DNA from: HR10 sp964615335
Lineage (GTDB): Bacteria; Acidobacteriota; Blastocatellia; HR10
Assembly (NCBI GenBank): GCA_964615335.1
Contig: CAZTMT010000003.1
Span: 1 to 64,000, forward strand
DNA: 64,000 nt
Reading direction: 5' to 3'
Under the pieces are notes generated by a model, which had not been told where the DNA came from, made no database searches, and was given only the letters and a program-made list of their open reading frames with translations. The position numbers and the translations under genes were made by a program. How positions within the stretch are numbered: position 1 is the first letter of the stretch; each line of letters starts with the position of its first letter. Below, piece by piece: positions 15,332 through 24,329 of this stretch.

Positions 15332-16878
15332 CACTGCGGGAGAAACTCCAGCATCTGCGGGAACTCAATCGCGTGGCCGAGGCCGGTGGGGGAGCCGAGC
15401 GCGTGGCGCGCCAGCATGCCGAGGGGAAGATGACGGCCCGCGAGCGGATTGAGTATCTGCTTGATGAGGGGACGTTTGAGGAGTTTGATAAGTTCAAGAA
15501 GCATCGGTGCACGGACTTCGGCATGGCCGAACAACAGTATCTTGGCGATGGAGTCATTGCCGGATGGGGGAAGATCGAAGGGCGCACGGTCTTTGTCTTC
15601 GCCCAGGACTTCACGGTCTTCGGAGGATCGCTCTCGGAGACCAACGCCGAGAAGATCTGCAAGATCATGGATCTGGCCTTGAAGGTCGGCGCTCCGATCA
15701 TTGGCTTGAACGACTCCGGAGGAGCGCGCATTCAGGAGGGGGTGGCTTCGTTGGCCGGATATGCGGAGATCTTCCTGCGCAACGTTTTGGCTTCGGGCGT
15801 TGTGCCGCAGATCTCGGCCATCATGGGGCCCTGCGCCGGAGGAGCGGTCTACAGCCCGGCCCTCACCGACTTCATCATCATGACCAAGCGCACCAGTTAC
15901 ATGTTCATCACGGGTCCGGATGTCATTCGAGCCGTCACGCATGAGGAGGTGACCAAGGAAGAGCTGGGCGGAGCCATGACGCACAACACCAAAAGCGGCG
16001 TCGCCCATTTCGCCGTAGAGACCGAACAGGAGTGTCTCAGCTTGATTCGCGAGCTGCTCTCCTTTCTCCCGTCGAACAATCTGGAGGATCCGCCGCGTCG
16101 GCCCTGTCACGATCCGGTGGATCGCGCCGAGGAGCGCCTGGATACGCTTGTGCCCGCCGAGCCGCATCTGCCCTACGACATCCGCGACGTCATCCATTTG
16201 GTCGTGGACGATGGATATTTCCTGGAGGTGCAGGAGCATTTCGCGCCGAACATCGTGGTGGGGTTCGCCCGGATGGGAGGACGGCCTGTCGGGATCGTGG
16301 CCAATCAGCCCGCCTATCTGGCCGGCGTGCTCGATATTGACGCGTCGGTGAAGGCCGCCCGTTTCGTGCGCTTCTGCGATTGCTTCAACATCCCGATCCT
16401 GACGTTCGAGGATGTGCCGGGCTTCCTCCCCGGCGTGGATCAGGAGCATCGCGGAGTCATTCGACATGGAGCCAAACTCCTTTACGCCTACGCGGAAGCC
16501 ACTGTCCCCAAGATCACTGTCATCACGCGGAAGTCCTACGGTGGAGCCTACTGCGTCATGGGCTCGAAGCATCTTCGCACGGATGTGAACTTCGCCTGGC
16601 CGACGGCGGAGATCGCCGTCATGGGTCCCGAGGGAGCCGTCAATATCCTCTATCGTCGGGAGATTCAGAGCGCGCGCGATCCGGAGGCTGTGCGTCGCGA
16701 GCGCATTCGCGAGTATGAGGAGAAGTTCGCCTCTCCCTATGTGGCGGCCGAACGCGGGTTCATTGACGAGGTGATCGAGCCGCGCCTGACGCGCCCGAAG
16801 ATCATTCGCGCTCTGGAGATGCTCGAGACCAAGCGCGATACGAATCCGCCACGCAAGCATGGGAACATCCCGCTCTGA
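15310..16878 (+). CDS. Acyl-CoA (propionyl/methylmalonyl-type) carboxylase carboxyltransferase subunit
   Basis: A 522-residue biotin-dependent carboxyltransferase, the usual length for PccB/MmdA-type subunits. Both crotonase-like halves are intact: KMTARERIEYLLDEGTFEE, LNDSGGARIQEG, GPCAGGAVYSPALTDF with the N-half oxyanion glycines; FEDVPGFLPGVDQEHRGVIRHGAK and KSYGGAYCVMGSKHL in the C-half. It transfers CO2 from carboxybiotin to an acyl-CoA or in reverse. No biotin carboxylase or carrier subunit is adjacent. The start was set at ATG 15310 because the family normally begins shortly before 'VTLREKL'; it sits inside the end of the FmdB-like gene. A full biotin operon lies 18 kb away. Confidence 0.93.
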   Translation: MRMSSRVTLREKLQHLRELNRVAEAGGGAERVARQHAEGKMTARERIEYLLDEGTFEEFDKFKKHRCTDFGMAEQQYLGDGVIAGWGKIEGRTVFVFAQDFTVFGGSLSETNAEKICKIMDLALKVGAPIIGLNDSGGARIQEGVASLAGYAEIFLRNVLASGVVPQISAIMGPCAGGAVYSPALTDFIIMTKRTSYMFITGPDVIRAVTHEEVTKEELGGAMTHNTKSGVAHFAVETEQECLSLIRELLSFLPSNNLEDPPRRPCHDPVDRAEERLDTLVPAEPHLPYDIRDVIHLVVDDGYFLEVQEHFAPNIVVGFARMGGRPVGIVANQPAYLAGVLDIDASVKAARFVRFCDCFNIPILTFEDVPGFLPGVDQEHRGVIRHGAKLLYAYAEATVPKITVITRKSYGGAYCVMGSKHLRTDVNFAWPTAEIAVMGPEGAVNILYRREIQSARDPEAVRRERIREYEEKFASPYVAAERGFIDEVIEPRLTRPKIIRALEMLETKRDTNPPRKHGNIPL

Positions 16879-16927
16879 GGGCGCGCCGCGTGATCTTTCG
16901 GGGCGTCCCGAAGAAGGAGAAGGGGTC

Positions 16928-17440
16928 ATGGATGAGGAAACGTCTCTTTCGCCGACCGACGAGTGGATGGAGAGGCTGCGGAGCACTCTCCCGGAATATC
17001 GAGGCTACGCCGAGCATGCGGCCCGTCGGGAGCAGGATGCGGCCTATCGTCGGCATCTGAGCGAGCGGCTTGCGGAGTTGCTCCCCTCGCTGGAGCAACT
17101 CATCGGAGAATGGGCTCGCGCCGGGAAGGTCCTGGAAGCCCTTCCTCTGGAGCGCGCGCGGGAGAGAATGCGCGCGGTGAAGCAGTTGCTGGAGAATCCC
17201 GACTACGGGACGACGCTCTTTTTCAACGAGCGCCCCGATGAAGGCGCCTTGCTCGAGATGCTCTATCAGTATGATCTGGTCCTGAGCGAGCAGGTGCGGG
17301 CGGTGAGCGCTCAACTGGAGAGCCTGCGGGAGCAGCCGCCGGAAGACTTGCTGGGGGCTGCCGAACGGCTCGAGGCGCTGGTGCGGGCTGTGGAAGCTGA
17401 GTTCAAAGGACGCTGCGAGGTGATTCGCAACTGGGTGTGA
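16928..17440 (+). CDS. Helical protein of unknown function in ABC exporter operon
   Basis: A 170-residue, almost entirely alpha-helical, charged protein (segments such as AARREQDAAYRRHLSERLAE and RERMRAVKQLLENPD). No signal peptide, membrane segment or known domain is seen. The start at 16928 has GAAGGAGAAGGGG upstream. The stop lies 3 bases before the ATG of the ABC ATPase gene, so it is likely translated with the exporter and may be an accessory factor; I do not recognise it. Confidence 0.8.
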   Translation: MDEETSLSPTDEWMERLRSTLPEYRGYAEHAARREQDAAYRRHLSERLAELLPSLEQLIGEWARAGKVLEALPLERARERMRAVKQLLENPDYGTTLFFNERPDEGALLEMLYQYDLVLSEQVRAVSAQLESLREQPPEDLLGAAERLEALVRAVEAEFKGRCEVIRNWV

Positions 17441-17443
17441 CCG

Positions 17444-18391
17444 ATGATCACGACGCGGGGATTGACGAAAGCCTACGATGGGAAAGTTGCCGTCCAAGCC
17501 CTCACGATGGAGATTCGGCCCGGGGAGATCTTCGGCCTGCTCGGACCCAATGGGGCGGGCAAGACGACAACTGTGCGCATGCTCGCCGCTTTGATCGCGC
17601 CGACAGCCGGAGAGGCCTTCATCGGGGGATACCGGCTGGGAGAGCAGGATGCAGCGATCCGGCGTCTGGTGGGAATCGTGACCGAAACGCCGGGCCTCTA
17701 TGAGAGGCTGAGCGCGCGCGAGAACCTGCAGATTTACGCGCGGCTTTACGGCGTCCCCCATGTCGCCCGACAGGTCGAGAAGTACCTGCGCTTGCTGGAT
17801 CTCTGGGATCATCGGGATGAACCGGTCGGGACGTTCTCCAAAGGGATGAAGCAGAAACTGGCTCTGGCTCGCGCACTGGTGCATGAGCCCAAGATCCTGC
17901 TTCTGGATGAGCCGACCTCAGGGCTGGATCCCCAGATGACCCGCATCGTTCGCGAGTTCATCGCGGGACTCCGAGAGCAGGGGCGAACCATCCTCCTGTG
18001 CACGCACAATCTGGATGAGGCCGAGCGATTGTGCGATCGCATTCTTGTGCTCAAGACGCGTCCCCTTGCCCTGGATACGCCCGAGGCCCTGCGCCGTCGT
18101 CTTTTCGGACGGCGCGTCATTGTCACCCTGCAAGAGGTGACCGAACGTGTCCTGGAGTGCGTGCGCGCGCTGGATTTCGTCCGCGACATTCAGCAGACCG
18201 ATCGGCAGCTCATCCTCTCGCTCGCTGATCCGGAGAGGGAAAATCCTCTTCTTGTGCGCGCGCTGGTCGAGGCAGGAGCCTCCGTGCAGTTCCTCACCGA
18301 GGAAGAGCATTCGCTGGAAGAGATCTACCTGCGCTTGCTCGAAGAAGCGGGCGCACCGAGCGAGATCTCCGATCGCGCCCCGGTGTCTTGA
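17444..18391 (+). CDS. ABC-2 type exporter, ATP-binding subunit
   Basis: A 315-residue ABC ATPase with Walker A GPNGAGKTT, Q-loop region GIVTETPGLYERLSARENLQIY, a variant signature FSKGMKQKL, Walker B LLLDEPTSGLD and the H-loop THNLDEAERLCD. The C-terminal ~90 residues form the extra domain common in the DrrA/NodI/CcmA-like group. It pairs with the permease gene that begins 12 bases downstream. The exported substrate is unknown. Confidence 0.93.
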   Translation: MITTRGLTKAYDGKVAVQALTMEIRPGEIFGLLGPNGAGKTTTVRMLAALIAPTAGEAFIGGYRLGEQDAAIRRLVGIVTETPGLYERLSARENLQIYARLYGVPHVARQVEKYLRLLDLWDHRDEPVGTFSKGMKQKLALARALVHEPKILLLDEPTSGLDPQMTRIVREFIAGLREQGRTILLCTHNLDEAERLCDRILVLKTRPLALDTPEALRRRLFGRRVIVTLQEVTERVLECVRALDFVRDIQQTDRQLILSLADPERENPLLVRALVEAGASVQFLTEEEHSLEEIYLRLLEEAGAPSEISDRAPVS

Positions 18392-18403
18392 GCGGAGGAG
18401 CCG

Positions 18404-19207
18404 ATGTCTGCTGTCCTCGTGATCCTGCAAAAGGAATGGACCGATTTGCGGCGGCATCGCCTGCTGGTGTTCTCCATGCTGGTTCCGGCTCTGGTCTTCC
18501 TCATCCTGCCGTTTGTCTTGACCTTCCTCATCCCTCTGCTCGATCCGTCGGCATGGGGCGATCGGGACTTTCACCGCCTCATGGAGATGCTTCGTCGCGC
18601 CGAACCCGATCTGAGAGCGCTCTCTCCGCTGGCGCTTTTTCACGTCTACATCTTCCGGCAATTCATCCTGATGCTGCTGCTTGTGCCGATCCTCAGTGCC
18701 CTCTCCATTGCGACCTTCAGCATCGTTGGGGAGAAGCAGAGTCGGACGCTCGAACCGCTTCTGGCCACGCCGATCACGACGACGCAGCTTCTTTGGGGGA
18801 AGACCCTGGCTGCCGGCATTCCTGCCGTCCTCCTCACGTGGGCGACCTTCGGCCTCTATGTCCTGGGGATGCGCGTGCTGAGTCCTCCGGAGGTGCTCCC
18901 TCATGTCGTCAATCCCGTGGGGATAGGACTCATATTCCTGATCGGCCCCCTGGTCGCTCTCTTGAGCCTCGGGTTGGGCGTGATCGTTTCCTCCCGAGCG
19001 AAAGATCCGCGGACGGCGCAGCAGATCGGAGTCGTCCTCATCCTCCCCATTATGGCCCTTTTCATCATGCAGATGCGTGGGTTTTTCATCCTCAACTTCT
19101 GGTGGGTTCTCGGGGGCGCGGTTGTCCTGCTGCTGCTGGATGTGCTTGTGTTGCGAATCGGAGCGGGCCTCTTTCAGCGCGAGACCATCCTCACCCGGTG
19201 GGCGTAA
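18404..19207 (+). CDS. ABC-2 type exporter, permease subunit
   Basis: A 267-residue integral membrane protein with about six hydrophobic helices (for example LLVFSMLVPALVFLILPFVL, QFILMLLLVPILSALSIATF, LIFLIGPLVALLSLGLGVIV). The ABC-2 motif GEKQSRTLEPLLATPITTTQLLWGK lies after the second TM region. CGGAGGAGCCG precedes its ATG. It completes a two-gene exporter with the ATPase just upstream. Confidence 0.92.
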   Translation: MSAVLVILQKEWTDLRRHRLLVFSMLVPALVFLILPFVLTFLIPLLDPSAWGDRDFHRLMEMLRRAEPDLRALSPLALFHVYIFRQFILMLLLVPILSALSIATFSIVGEKQSRTLEPLLATPITTTQLLWGKTLAAGIPAVLLTWATFGLYVLGMRVLSPPEVLPHVVNPVGIGLIFLIGPLVALLSLGLGVIVSSRAKDPRTAQQIGVVLILPIMALFIMQMRGFFILNFWWVLGGAVVLLLLDVLVLRIGAGLFQRETILTRWA

Positions 19208-19279
19208 AGAATCTCCGTCCGGAGTGAGCCTCCCACGTGAGAGCGTCCCCCCTTGAAGTGAGGGCGGCGCGCGGGCTCC

Positions 19280-19738
19280 TTATTTGGGGTTGGAGGAAGA
19301 GGCGGGTCGGGGAGCCAGCGTGCGCAGGTAGTTCACCAGATGCCAGATCTCCTGCTCGCTCAGTGCCTTCTCGAAATCCGGCATCGGAGGATTGCCCTTG
19401 GCGATCTTCCAGAACAGCTCCCCGTCACTCTGCGAGCCGATCCGATCCCGATCGGTCAGATTCGCCGGCTTGGGGTCCAGGGATTCCGCCATCGGACCGT
19501 CACCCTTTCCCTGATCGCCGTGGCACATGGCGCAGTATTCGGCGTAGAGGTTCTTCCCCTTCTGGATCGAAGCGGACGTCGCCTCGATGGGGTTCTTCAT
19601 CTTCTTGGCCGATTCCGGGACGTTCCAACGATCTTGCGCGTGACTTTCTGGAGATAAATCCGAGAGGGCTATCCATATCCCCCCCAGGATCAACAGAACG
19701 ACCGCGCTAAGACGCTCCGCCTTCTTCCACGAATGCAT
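19280..19738 (-). CDS. Class I cytochrome c, membrane-anchored or exported
   Basis: A 152-residue protein with an N-terminal hydrophobic segment (AVVLLILGGIWIAL), one haem c site CAMCHG at about residue 78, and the distal methionine in NPPMPDFE, followed by LSEQEIWHLVNYLRTL, the typical C-terminal helix. It is a small electron carrier of the periplasmic side. The start at 19738 is supported by AAGGGGAGGACGA upstream. It lies alone on the minus strand, facing the ABC exporter tail to tail; its redox partner is not evident. Confidence 0.9.
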   Translation of the reverse strand: MHSWKKAERLSAVVLLILGGIWIALSDLSPESHAQDRWNVPESAKKMKNPIEATSASIQKGKNLYAEYCAMCHGDQGKGDGPMAESLDPKPANLTDRDRIGSQSDGELFWKIAKGNPPMPDFEKALSEQEIWHLVNYLRTLAPRPASSSNPK

Positions 19739-19837
19739 CTTCGTCGTCCTCCCCTTGTCGCGTGTGTTCTCTCGCCTCGCTGCGGAGGAAGAGAGATTGT
19801 ACCGGCTCGTCGCCTTCTCGGGCAACAGGAGGGAGGC

Positions 19838-21505
19838 TCACCGACCGAGGCCTATGCCCTGCAGCAGGCGAACCTTCGATCTCTCGGCCGGAGGCAGCTC
19901 GGCCAGCAGCTCGACGACCGCCGCGTTCGTCCATCCGAAGCCGATCTCGTTGGCCGTATATCCGAAGCGCAGTCCGGCGGCCACATCGGATTCGCGGCGC
20001 ACGACATCGTACTTCTCGAAGATCGCTCCGTGCTCGAGGAATTCTTTGAGCACAAGCGAGATGAAGTTGATCGCGATCCGATTGGCCTCCTTGTGATAGC
20101 CGTATCGGCGAAGTCCCTTGACGGCGATCATCTGCATGGGCGCCCATCCGAAGGGGGCATCCCACTGATTGCCCGTCACGCTGGTACTCGTTTGCAATCC
20201 TCCCGCGCGTTCGAAAAGCGAGAGTTGGGCGCGCAGGCGCGCCGCCTGCCGCCGCGTGGCCAGGCCGGCCCACAGAGGGAAGAAGGTCGTGACAAAGGGA
20301 TAAGCGCGCCGCTGCCCCGTTCGGAAGTTGTAGTCGAAGTACAGGCCGGCTCGCTCGTCCCAAAGAAAGCGCTGAATGCGCGCGCGACGGTGACGAGCCC
20401 GACGTTCCCACTGACGCGCTTCCGGCCCGCGCCCGAGTTCTCGCAGAATGCGCGCCATGTCCTTCTCCATGACATAGAGCAGCGTGTTCAAGCACACGGG
20501 ATTGTAAAAGAGGACGCCCGCATTGAAGGGTCCAAAGCGACCAGAAGGATCGAAGCCCGATTCGCGCATCGAACGATCGGCGACGTAGAAAAGGTCGGTG
20601 AGGCGATCTGTCTCCGGATCGTAGAAGAGCGTCAGGTCATACTCGGTCACGCGGTGCGTGCGATAGTACTGGCGCACGCGATCGTAGTGCGTCCGGCCGC
20701 TCTCATCGCGCTCGTGAGCGAGAACCTCCGGAGCCGGCCCGCTTCCGGAATCGAAGTATCGCGAGAGCCCTGTCTCCGGCGTCAGATGCGGCGGTTCGGT
20801 CCAGTATCGGTAGTATCGCTCGATCAGAGGCGGTGTCCGGGCCAGCCACGCCCTGTCGCGCGTCCGCTCGTAAAGCTCCAGGATCATTCGGGTGAGAAAC
20901 GGCGGCTGAGAGCGCGTCAGATAGTAGGTCCGGTTCGCATTGAGGATCTTCCCGTAGTGTTCGATCTCATAGAGGAAGTTCTCTACCATGTTCCGAGCCC
21001 GCTCGATCTCTCCCTCGCGCAAGAGGCCGACGACGATGAAGTAGCTGTCCCAGCCGTACATCTCATTGAAACGCCCGCCGGGCACAACATACGGGTGAGG
21101 CAAATACAGGAGGCCATGCTCGCGAATCCTCGTGGGGTCTTCGGGAAGGCGCCGCAGCTCGATCTGAGCCCACTCCTGCTCAGAGAGGAGCGCGCGCAGA
21201 CGCGTTTCTAGCGCCGACAGATCTTCTTTCCCCGAGACGTAGACGAGCCATTTCCCGCCCGAAGGGGGGAGTTTCGGATCTGCGGCCGCGCGGACCAGAT
21301 CGCGCGGCGTGCGTTCCAACTGCGCCCAGCTCTCTCGAATGTACTGGCGGAAGCGACGCCACTCCGCTTCGCTCGCGCGGGAGAGATGGGGTTTCTGCGC
21401 AGCGGGCCTCCGTTCTGGAGAGACAGGCAGAAGAAAAAGCGCGGCGCACAGAAGGAGGACAAGGCGCCTGAGAGGCTTAATTTCCTGTCTGGTCTTCTCT
21501 CTCAT
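19838..21505 (-). CDS. Trehalase, glycoside hydrolase family 37
   Basis: A 555-residue exported GH37 enzyme (hydrophobic run LVLLLCAALFLLPVS after the start). Both family signatures are present: PGGRFNEMYGWDSYF and GNQWDAPFGWAPMQ. The catalytic region around FDSGSGPAPEVLA and the C-terminal EKYDVV also fit. It hydrolyses alpha,alpha-trehalose to two glucoses, here probably in the periplasm. The start at 21505 was chosen because the hydrophobic signal follows at the normal distance; an in-frame upstream start at 21577 would add 24 residues without signal character. Its 5' side borders the first composite repeat element. Confidence 0.93.
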   Translation of the reverse strand: MREKTRQEIKPLRRLVLLLCAALFLLPVSPERRPAAQKPHLSRASEAEWRRFRQYIRESWAQLERTPRDLVRAAADPKLPPSGGKWLVYVSGKEDLSALETRLRALLSEQEWAQIELRRLPEDPTRIREHGLLYLPHPYVVPGGRFNEMYGWDSYFIVVGLLREGEIERARNMVENFLYEIEHYGKILNANRTYYLTRSQPPFLTRMILELYERTRDRAWLARTPPLIERYYRYWTEPPHLTPETGLSRYFDSGSGPAPEVLAHERDESGRTHYDRVRQYYRTHRVTEYDLTLFYDPETDRLTDLFYVADRSMRESGFDPSGRFGPFNAGVLFYNPVCLNTLLYVMEKDMARILRELGRGPEARQWERRARHRRARIQRFLWDERAGLYFDYNFRTGQRRAYPFVTTFFPLWAGLATRRQAARLRAQLSLFERAGGLQTSTSVTGNQWDAPFGWAPMQMIAVKGLRRYGYHKEANRIAINFISLVLKEFLEHGAIFEKYDVVRRESDVAAGLRFGYTANEIGFGWTNAAVVELLAELPPAERSKVRLLQGIGLGR

Positions 21506-21554
21506 GCTTTCGAAGTATATCGGCGCCCGCCTACTCTCTTCAATCAGCGAGCAG

Positions 21555-22435
21555 GTTTCCATAAAGCGCCTGCGCATGCAGGCGGGAAAAAACAGCCTGG
21601 GGCGCAGGCCTATTCCGGGAATGACGCTCTTCTACAAAGAGCCCGCCTCTGGCGGGCGACAGAGAATAGCCCGGGTTGTAAGTCCGTTTGGGAAAACGAA
21701 ATCTCTTCCACAGAAAGTCCCCGGAGGGGCGGCAGAAAATAGCCCGGAGCGCGAGCCCAATTGTGAAAACGACACATTTCCGCATAGAGCCCACGGAGTG
21801 GGCGGCAGACAATGGCCTGGAGCGTGATAATTGGAGAACGACATCTTTCCGCAATGAGCCCCCGAAGGGAGCGGCAGAGAATAGCCTGAGGCGTGAGCCC
21901 AATTGCGGAACGATGCCTTTCCACAAAAAGCTCCCGAAGGGAGCGACAGAGAATAGCCTAGGGCGTAAGCCCTAGGAACGGAACGTGAGGCCCCCAATTC
22001 CCAAGAGCCCCCGAAGGGGGCGACACACCAGAGTGCCACCCAACCGGTTTGATTCATGAACACCAGGTCATCACATCGGGGGATGCGGGAATGGCGTTAT
22101 CCCCGCCGCAGGGCTTTTGACCCGGTGTGCCGCCCGCTTGCGCGGGCTCACGAATCATCGGGGGACCCGTTTCCTGGGGTTCCGCTGCCGCTCCACCCCC
22201 CGTCCTAGGGTTCCGCTTCGCTCCACCCCGGGCTATTCTCTGTCGCCCACTCCGTGGGCTTTCTGCGGAATGGGGTTTGGTCTTAAAATGAATTTCGCTG
22301 CCGCTCCACTCCAGGCTATTTTCTCTTGCCTGCTTCGCGGGCTCTTTAAGGAACGAGATTCGGTTATGGATTTCGCCCGCGCTTCACCCCGGGCTATTCT
22401 CTGTCGCCCTCTTCGAGAGCTCTCTGTTATGATAC
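21555..22435. repeat. Composite repeat element, copy A (units - core - inverted units)
   Basis: The left arm is a tandem series of imperfect units on the plus strand; those beginning CCTGG/CCCGG start at about 21596, 21670, 21743, 21816, 21885 and 21957, a period of 69-74 bases. Each carries a small GAGCCC...GGGC hairpin and the tract GGCGACAGAGAATAG. A central core (~21990-22140) follows, then a right arm of about three units of the same family in inverted orientation (~22200-22430, GGGCTATTCTCTGTCGCCC). Arms differ in subtype: the left ends units with GGGCGTAAGCCC-like text, the right with GGAGCGGCAGCGGAACCC-like text. Reading frames through it are composition artefacts. Confidence 0.85.
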
Positions 22436-22451
22436 TCGTCCTGGAGGTGCG

Positions 22452-22772
22452 ATGAAGACGCTGCCGTGGATGGAAGGGCAACGCGCGGCGCTCTCGCGAC
22501 GCGTGGATAAGATGGTGCGCGTGGCTGCCATTCTCTTCCTGGCGAGTTGCGCGCTGGCCCTTGGGGTGGTGCTCGTCCAGCGCTGGAGCGACTATCCCGC
22601 GAACGCTTACGTCGTATTGGGGATGGCCCTTCTTTCGGTCGCTCTGATTGTGGCCGCTCTGGGGGTAATTCTGCCGCTGCCCTGGCTCGTGCATCAGCTC
22701 AAACAGATGGACGAAGTCATCGCCGAACAGCGGCGTCGCGAACGCCAGGTTTCATCGTCTCAGGGTTCGTAA
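22452..22772 (+). CDS. Small two-TM membrane protein of unknown function
   Basis: A 106-residue protein with two membrane helices (VAAILFLASCALALGVVLV and YVVLGMALLSVALIVAALGVI) flanked by charged ends (RRVDKMVR; EQRRRERQ). I recognise no family. CTGGAGGTGCG directly before the ATG is a good ribosome binding site and abuts the end of repeat element A. It converges with, and overlaps by 13 bases, the gene ending at 22760. It is one of three genes enclosed by the two repeat elements. Confidence 0.75.
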   Translation: MKTLPWMEGQRAALSRRVDKMVRVAAILFLASCALALGVVLVQRWSDYPANAYVVLGMALLSVALIVAALGVILPLPWLVHQLKQMDEVIAEQRRRERQVSSSQGS

Positions 22773-23131
22773 CCGAGCAGGTCTGCTCTGAAGACCTCGC
22801 CGCTTCGTTGGAACCGGTGCACAATGAGAGTCACATCCTCAGATGAGCTGTAGAGTGACGGGAGCACGTCGGCCAGAATCTTCCCGTTCCCGTGCTCCAC
22901 TCCTCCGCTTGGATCAATCTCCACAAGAAGCCGGTGGCGAGGCGCTCCCGATTCTTCGTCAAGGCCTTCGGCCTCCAGATGCAGCACCTCGGGGACATCC
23001 ACGAGTCGCAGGAGGGCTTTGATCGCGGGCTTATTCGCCGCGTTAAGAAGACGCACGCGGAGTCGCTCGCGCGCAAGCACATCGGCTTCCGTGAGCGATG
23101 TCCACAAAGCGATGTGTACTCTTGGCCTCAT
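22760..23131 (-). CDS. Hypothetical protein downstream of mannose-1-phosphate guanylyltransferase
   Basis: A 123-residue soluble protein with alternating charged and hydrophobic segments (SGAPRHRLLVEIDPSGGVEHGNGK, SLYSSSEDVTLIVHRFQRSGEVFRADLLG). No domain is recognised. AAGGAGAAG stands right before the ATG, and the gene begins 29 bases after the stop of the guanylyltransferase gene, so the two form an operon. Function unknown. Confidence 0.75.
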   Translation of the reverse strand: MRPRVHIALWTSLTEADVLARERLRVRLLNAANKPAIKALLRLVDVPEVLHLEAEGLDEESGAPRHRLLVEIDPSGGVEHGNGKILADVLPSLYSSSEDVTLIVHRFQRSGEVFRADLLGYEP

Positions 23132-23160
23132 CTTCTCCTTGGCTCAGGCGCCTGTTGGGG

Positions 23161-24282
23161 TCAACAAAGCTCCTGACGCCCTTCTTGCTTCAATCGTTCC
23201 GGGAACTGGCGCACGTCTTGCGATCGGCGCAGATCGCCGACGAGCAAGACGTCGGGCGTGTCCACGATCATCACGTGCTCCAGTCCGAGCACGGCGATGA
23301 GACGGTCGGTCTGCGAGTAGATGAGCGAATTCCGCACGTCCATGAGCAGGGCCTCTCCGGCAATCAGATTTCGCTCCCGGTCGTGTTCGTGAGCGCGCAG
23401 TTCGTGAACGGCTTGCCAGCTCCCGACATCGTTCCAGCCGAAGGTCACCGGCAGAACATAAATCGGCTCGCGCGTCTTCTCCATGATGCCGTAATCCAGG
23501 GAGATCGCTTCGACCTGGCCATAGACTTCTTCCAGCGTTTGCTCATAGCTGCCCTGTTGCAGGCTCTCCTCCAATCGCGCCAGAGCAGCCGCCAGGCGCG
23601 GAAGGTGCCTCTGGATCTCTCGCCAGATCGTGCTTGCGGCGAAGGCGAAGATCCCGCTATTCCACAGGTACTGGCAGCTCACGACGTACTGGCGAGCCGT
23701 TTCGGGATCGGGTTTCTCGACGAATCGTTGGGCTCTGTAGACGGGATGTCCGAGAAGAGGCTCGCACTCGGCTCCTTTGAGAATGTAGCCGTAACCGGTC
23801 TCCGGGCGCGTGGGCGTGACGCCCAGGGTGGCAATGCCTCCGGAGCGCACGCAGAGGGCTGCGGCGCGAAGCGCTGCTCGAAACGCTTCCTCATCGGCAA
23901 TGAAGTGGTCCGAAGGCACAGCGATGAGAACGGCTTCGCCCGCTTCCCTCCGGATGTGCAGAGTCGCCAGGCCAACGCAGGGAGCTGTGTTTCGCCCCTC
24001 CGGTTCGACGAGAATACGCACCCCTCGCCCCCGGAAGATTTCGCGCACAAGCGATTCGTGTTGCCGATTCGTGACGATGAAAATGCGAGAGTCCTCAACC
24101 AGAGGAGCAAGGCGAAGGTAAGTCTCTTCCAGAAGAGGGCGCGGGCCTGTGATGCGTAAGAATTGCTTGGGGAGCCGCGCGCGACTGGCCGGCCAAAAGC
24201 GCGTGCCCGATCCCCCGGCCATGATCACGATGTAGATGGCCTGATCTCCGACGTGCCAGGCCTTCTCCTGCTCCCGTTCCAT
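23161..24282 (-). CDS. manC: Mannose-1-phosphate guanylyltransferase
   Basis: A nucleotidyltransferase of about 373 residues making GDP-mannose from GTP and mannose 1-phosphate for glycan synthesis. Diagnostic motifs: IMAGGSGTRFWPASR, LPKQFL, EPEGRNTAPCVGLA, AVPSDHF, RPETGYGYI, FVEKPD, WNSGIFAF, SLDYGIMEK and FGWNDVGSW. It has only the transferase domain, without the isomerase cupin of bifunctional ManC. The start is ambiguous: ATG 24282 is used, but a GTG at 24303 would add seven residues, and neither has a clear ribosome binding site. The gene lies between the two repeat elements. Confidence 0.92.
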   Translation of the reverse strand: MEREQEKAWHVGDQAIYIVIMAGGSGTRFWPASRARLPKQFLRITGPRPLLEETYLRLAPLVEDSRIFIVTNRQHESLVREIFRGRGVRILVEPEGRNTAPCVGLATLHIRREAGEAVLIAVPSDHFIADEEAFRAALRAAALCVRSGGIATLGVTPTRPETGYGYILKGAECEPLLGHPVYRAQRFVEKPDPETARQYVVSCQYLWNSGIFAFAASTIWREIQRHLPRLAAALARLEESLQQGSYEQTLEEVYGQVEAISLDYGIMEKTREPIYVLPVTFGWNDVGSWQAVHELRAHEHDRERNLIAGEALLMDVRNSLIYSQTDRLIAVLGLEHVMIVDTPDVLLVGDLRRSQDVRQFPERLKQEGRQELC

Positions 24283-24329
24283 AGAGAGTTTCAATGATTC
24301 CACAGGCTTGAGGGATGGGTCAATCGGTC

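Noticed and set aside
21540..22063. Open frames in the repeat elements translating as repeated 'GYSLSP' or 'AIFCRPLRG' text
   Set aside because: Protein repeats mirror the DNA units, appear in several frames, and lack ribosome binding sites.
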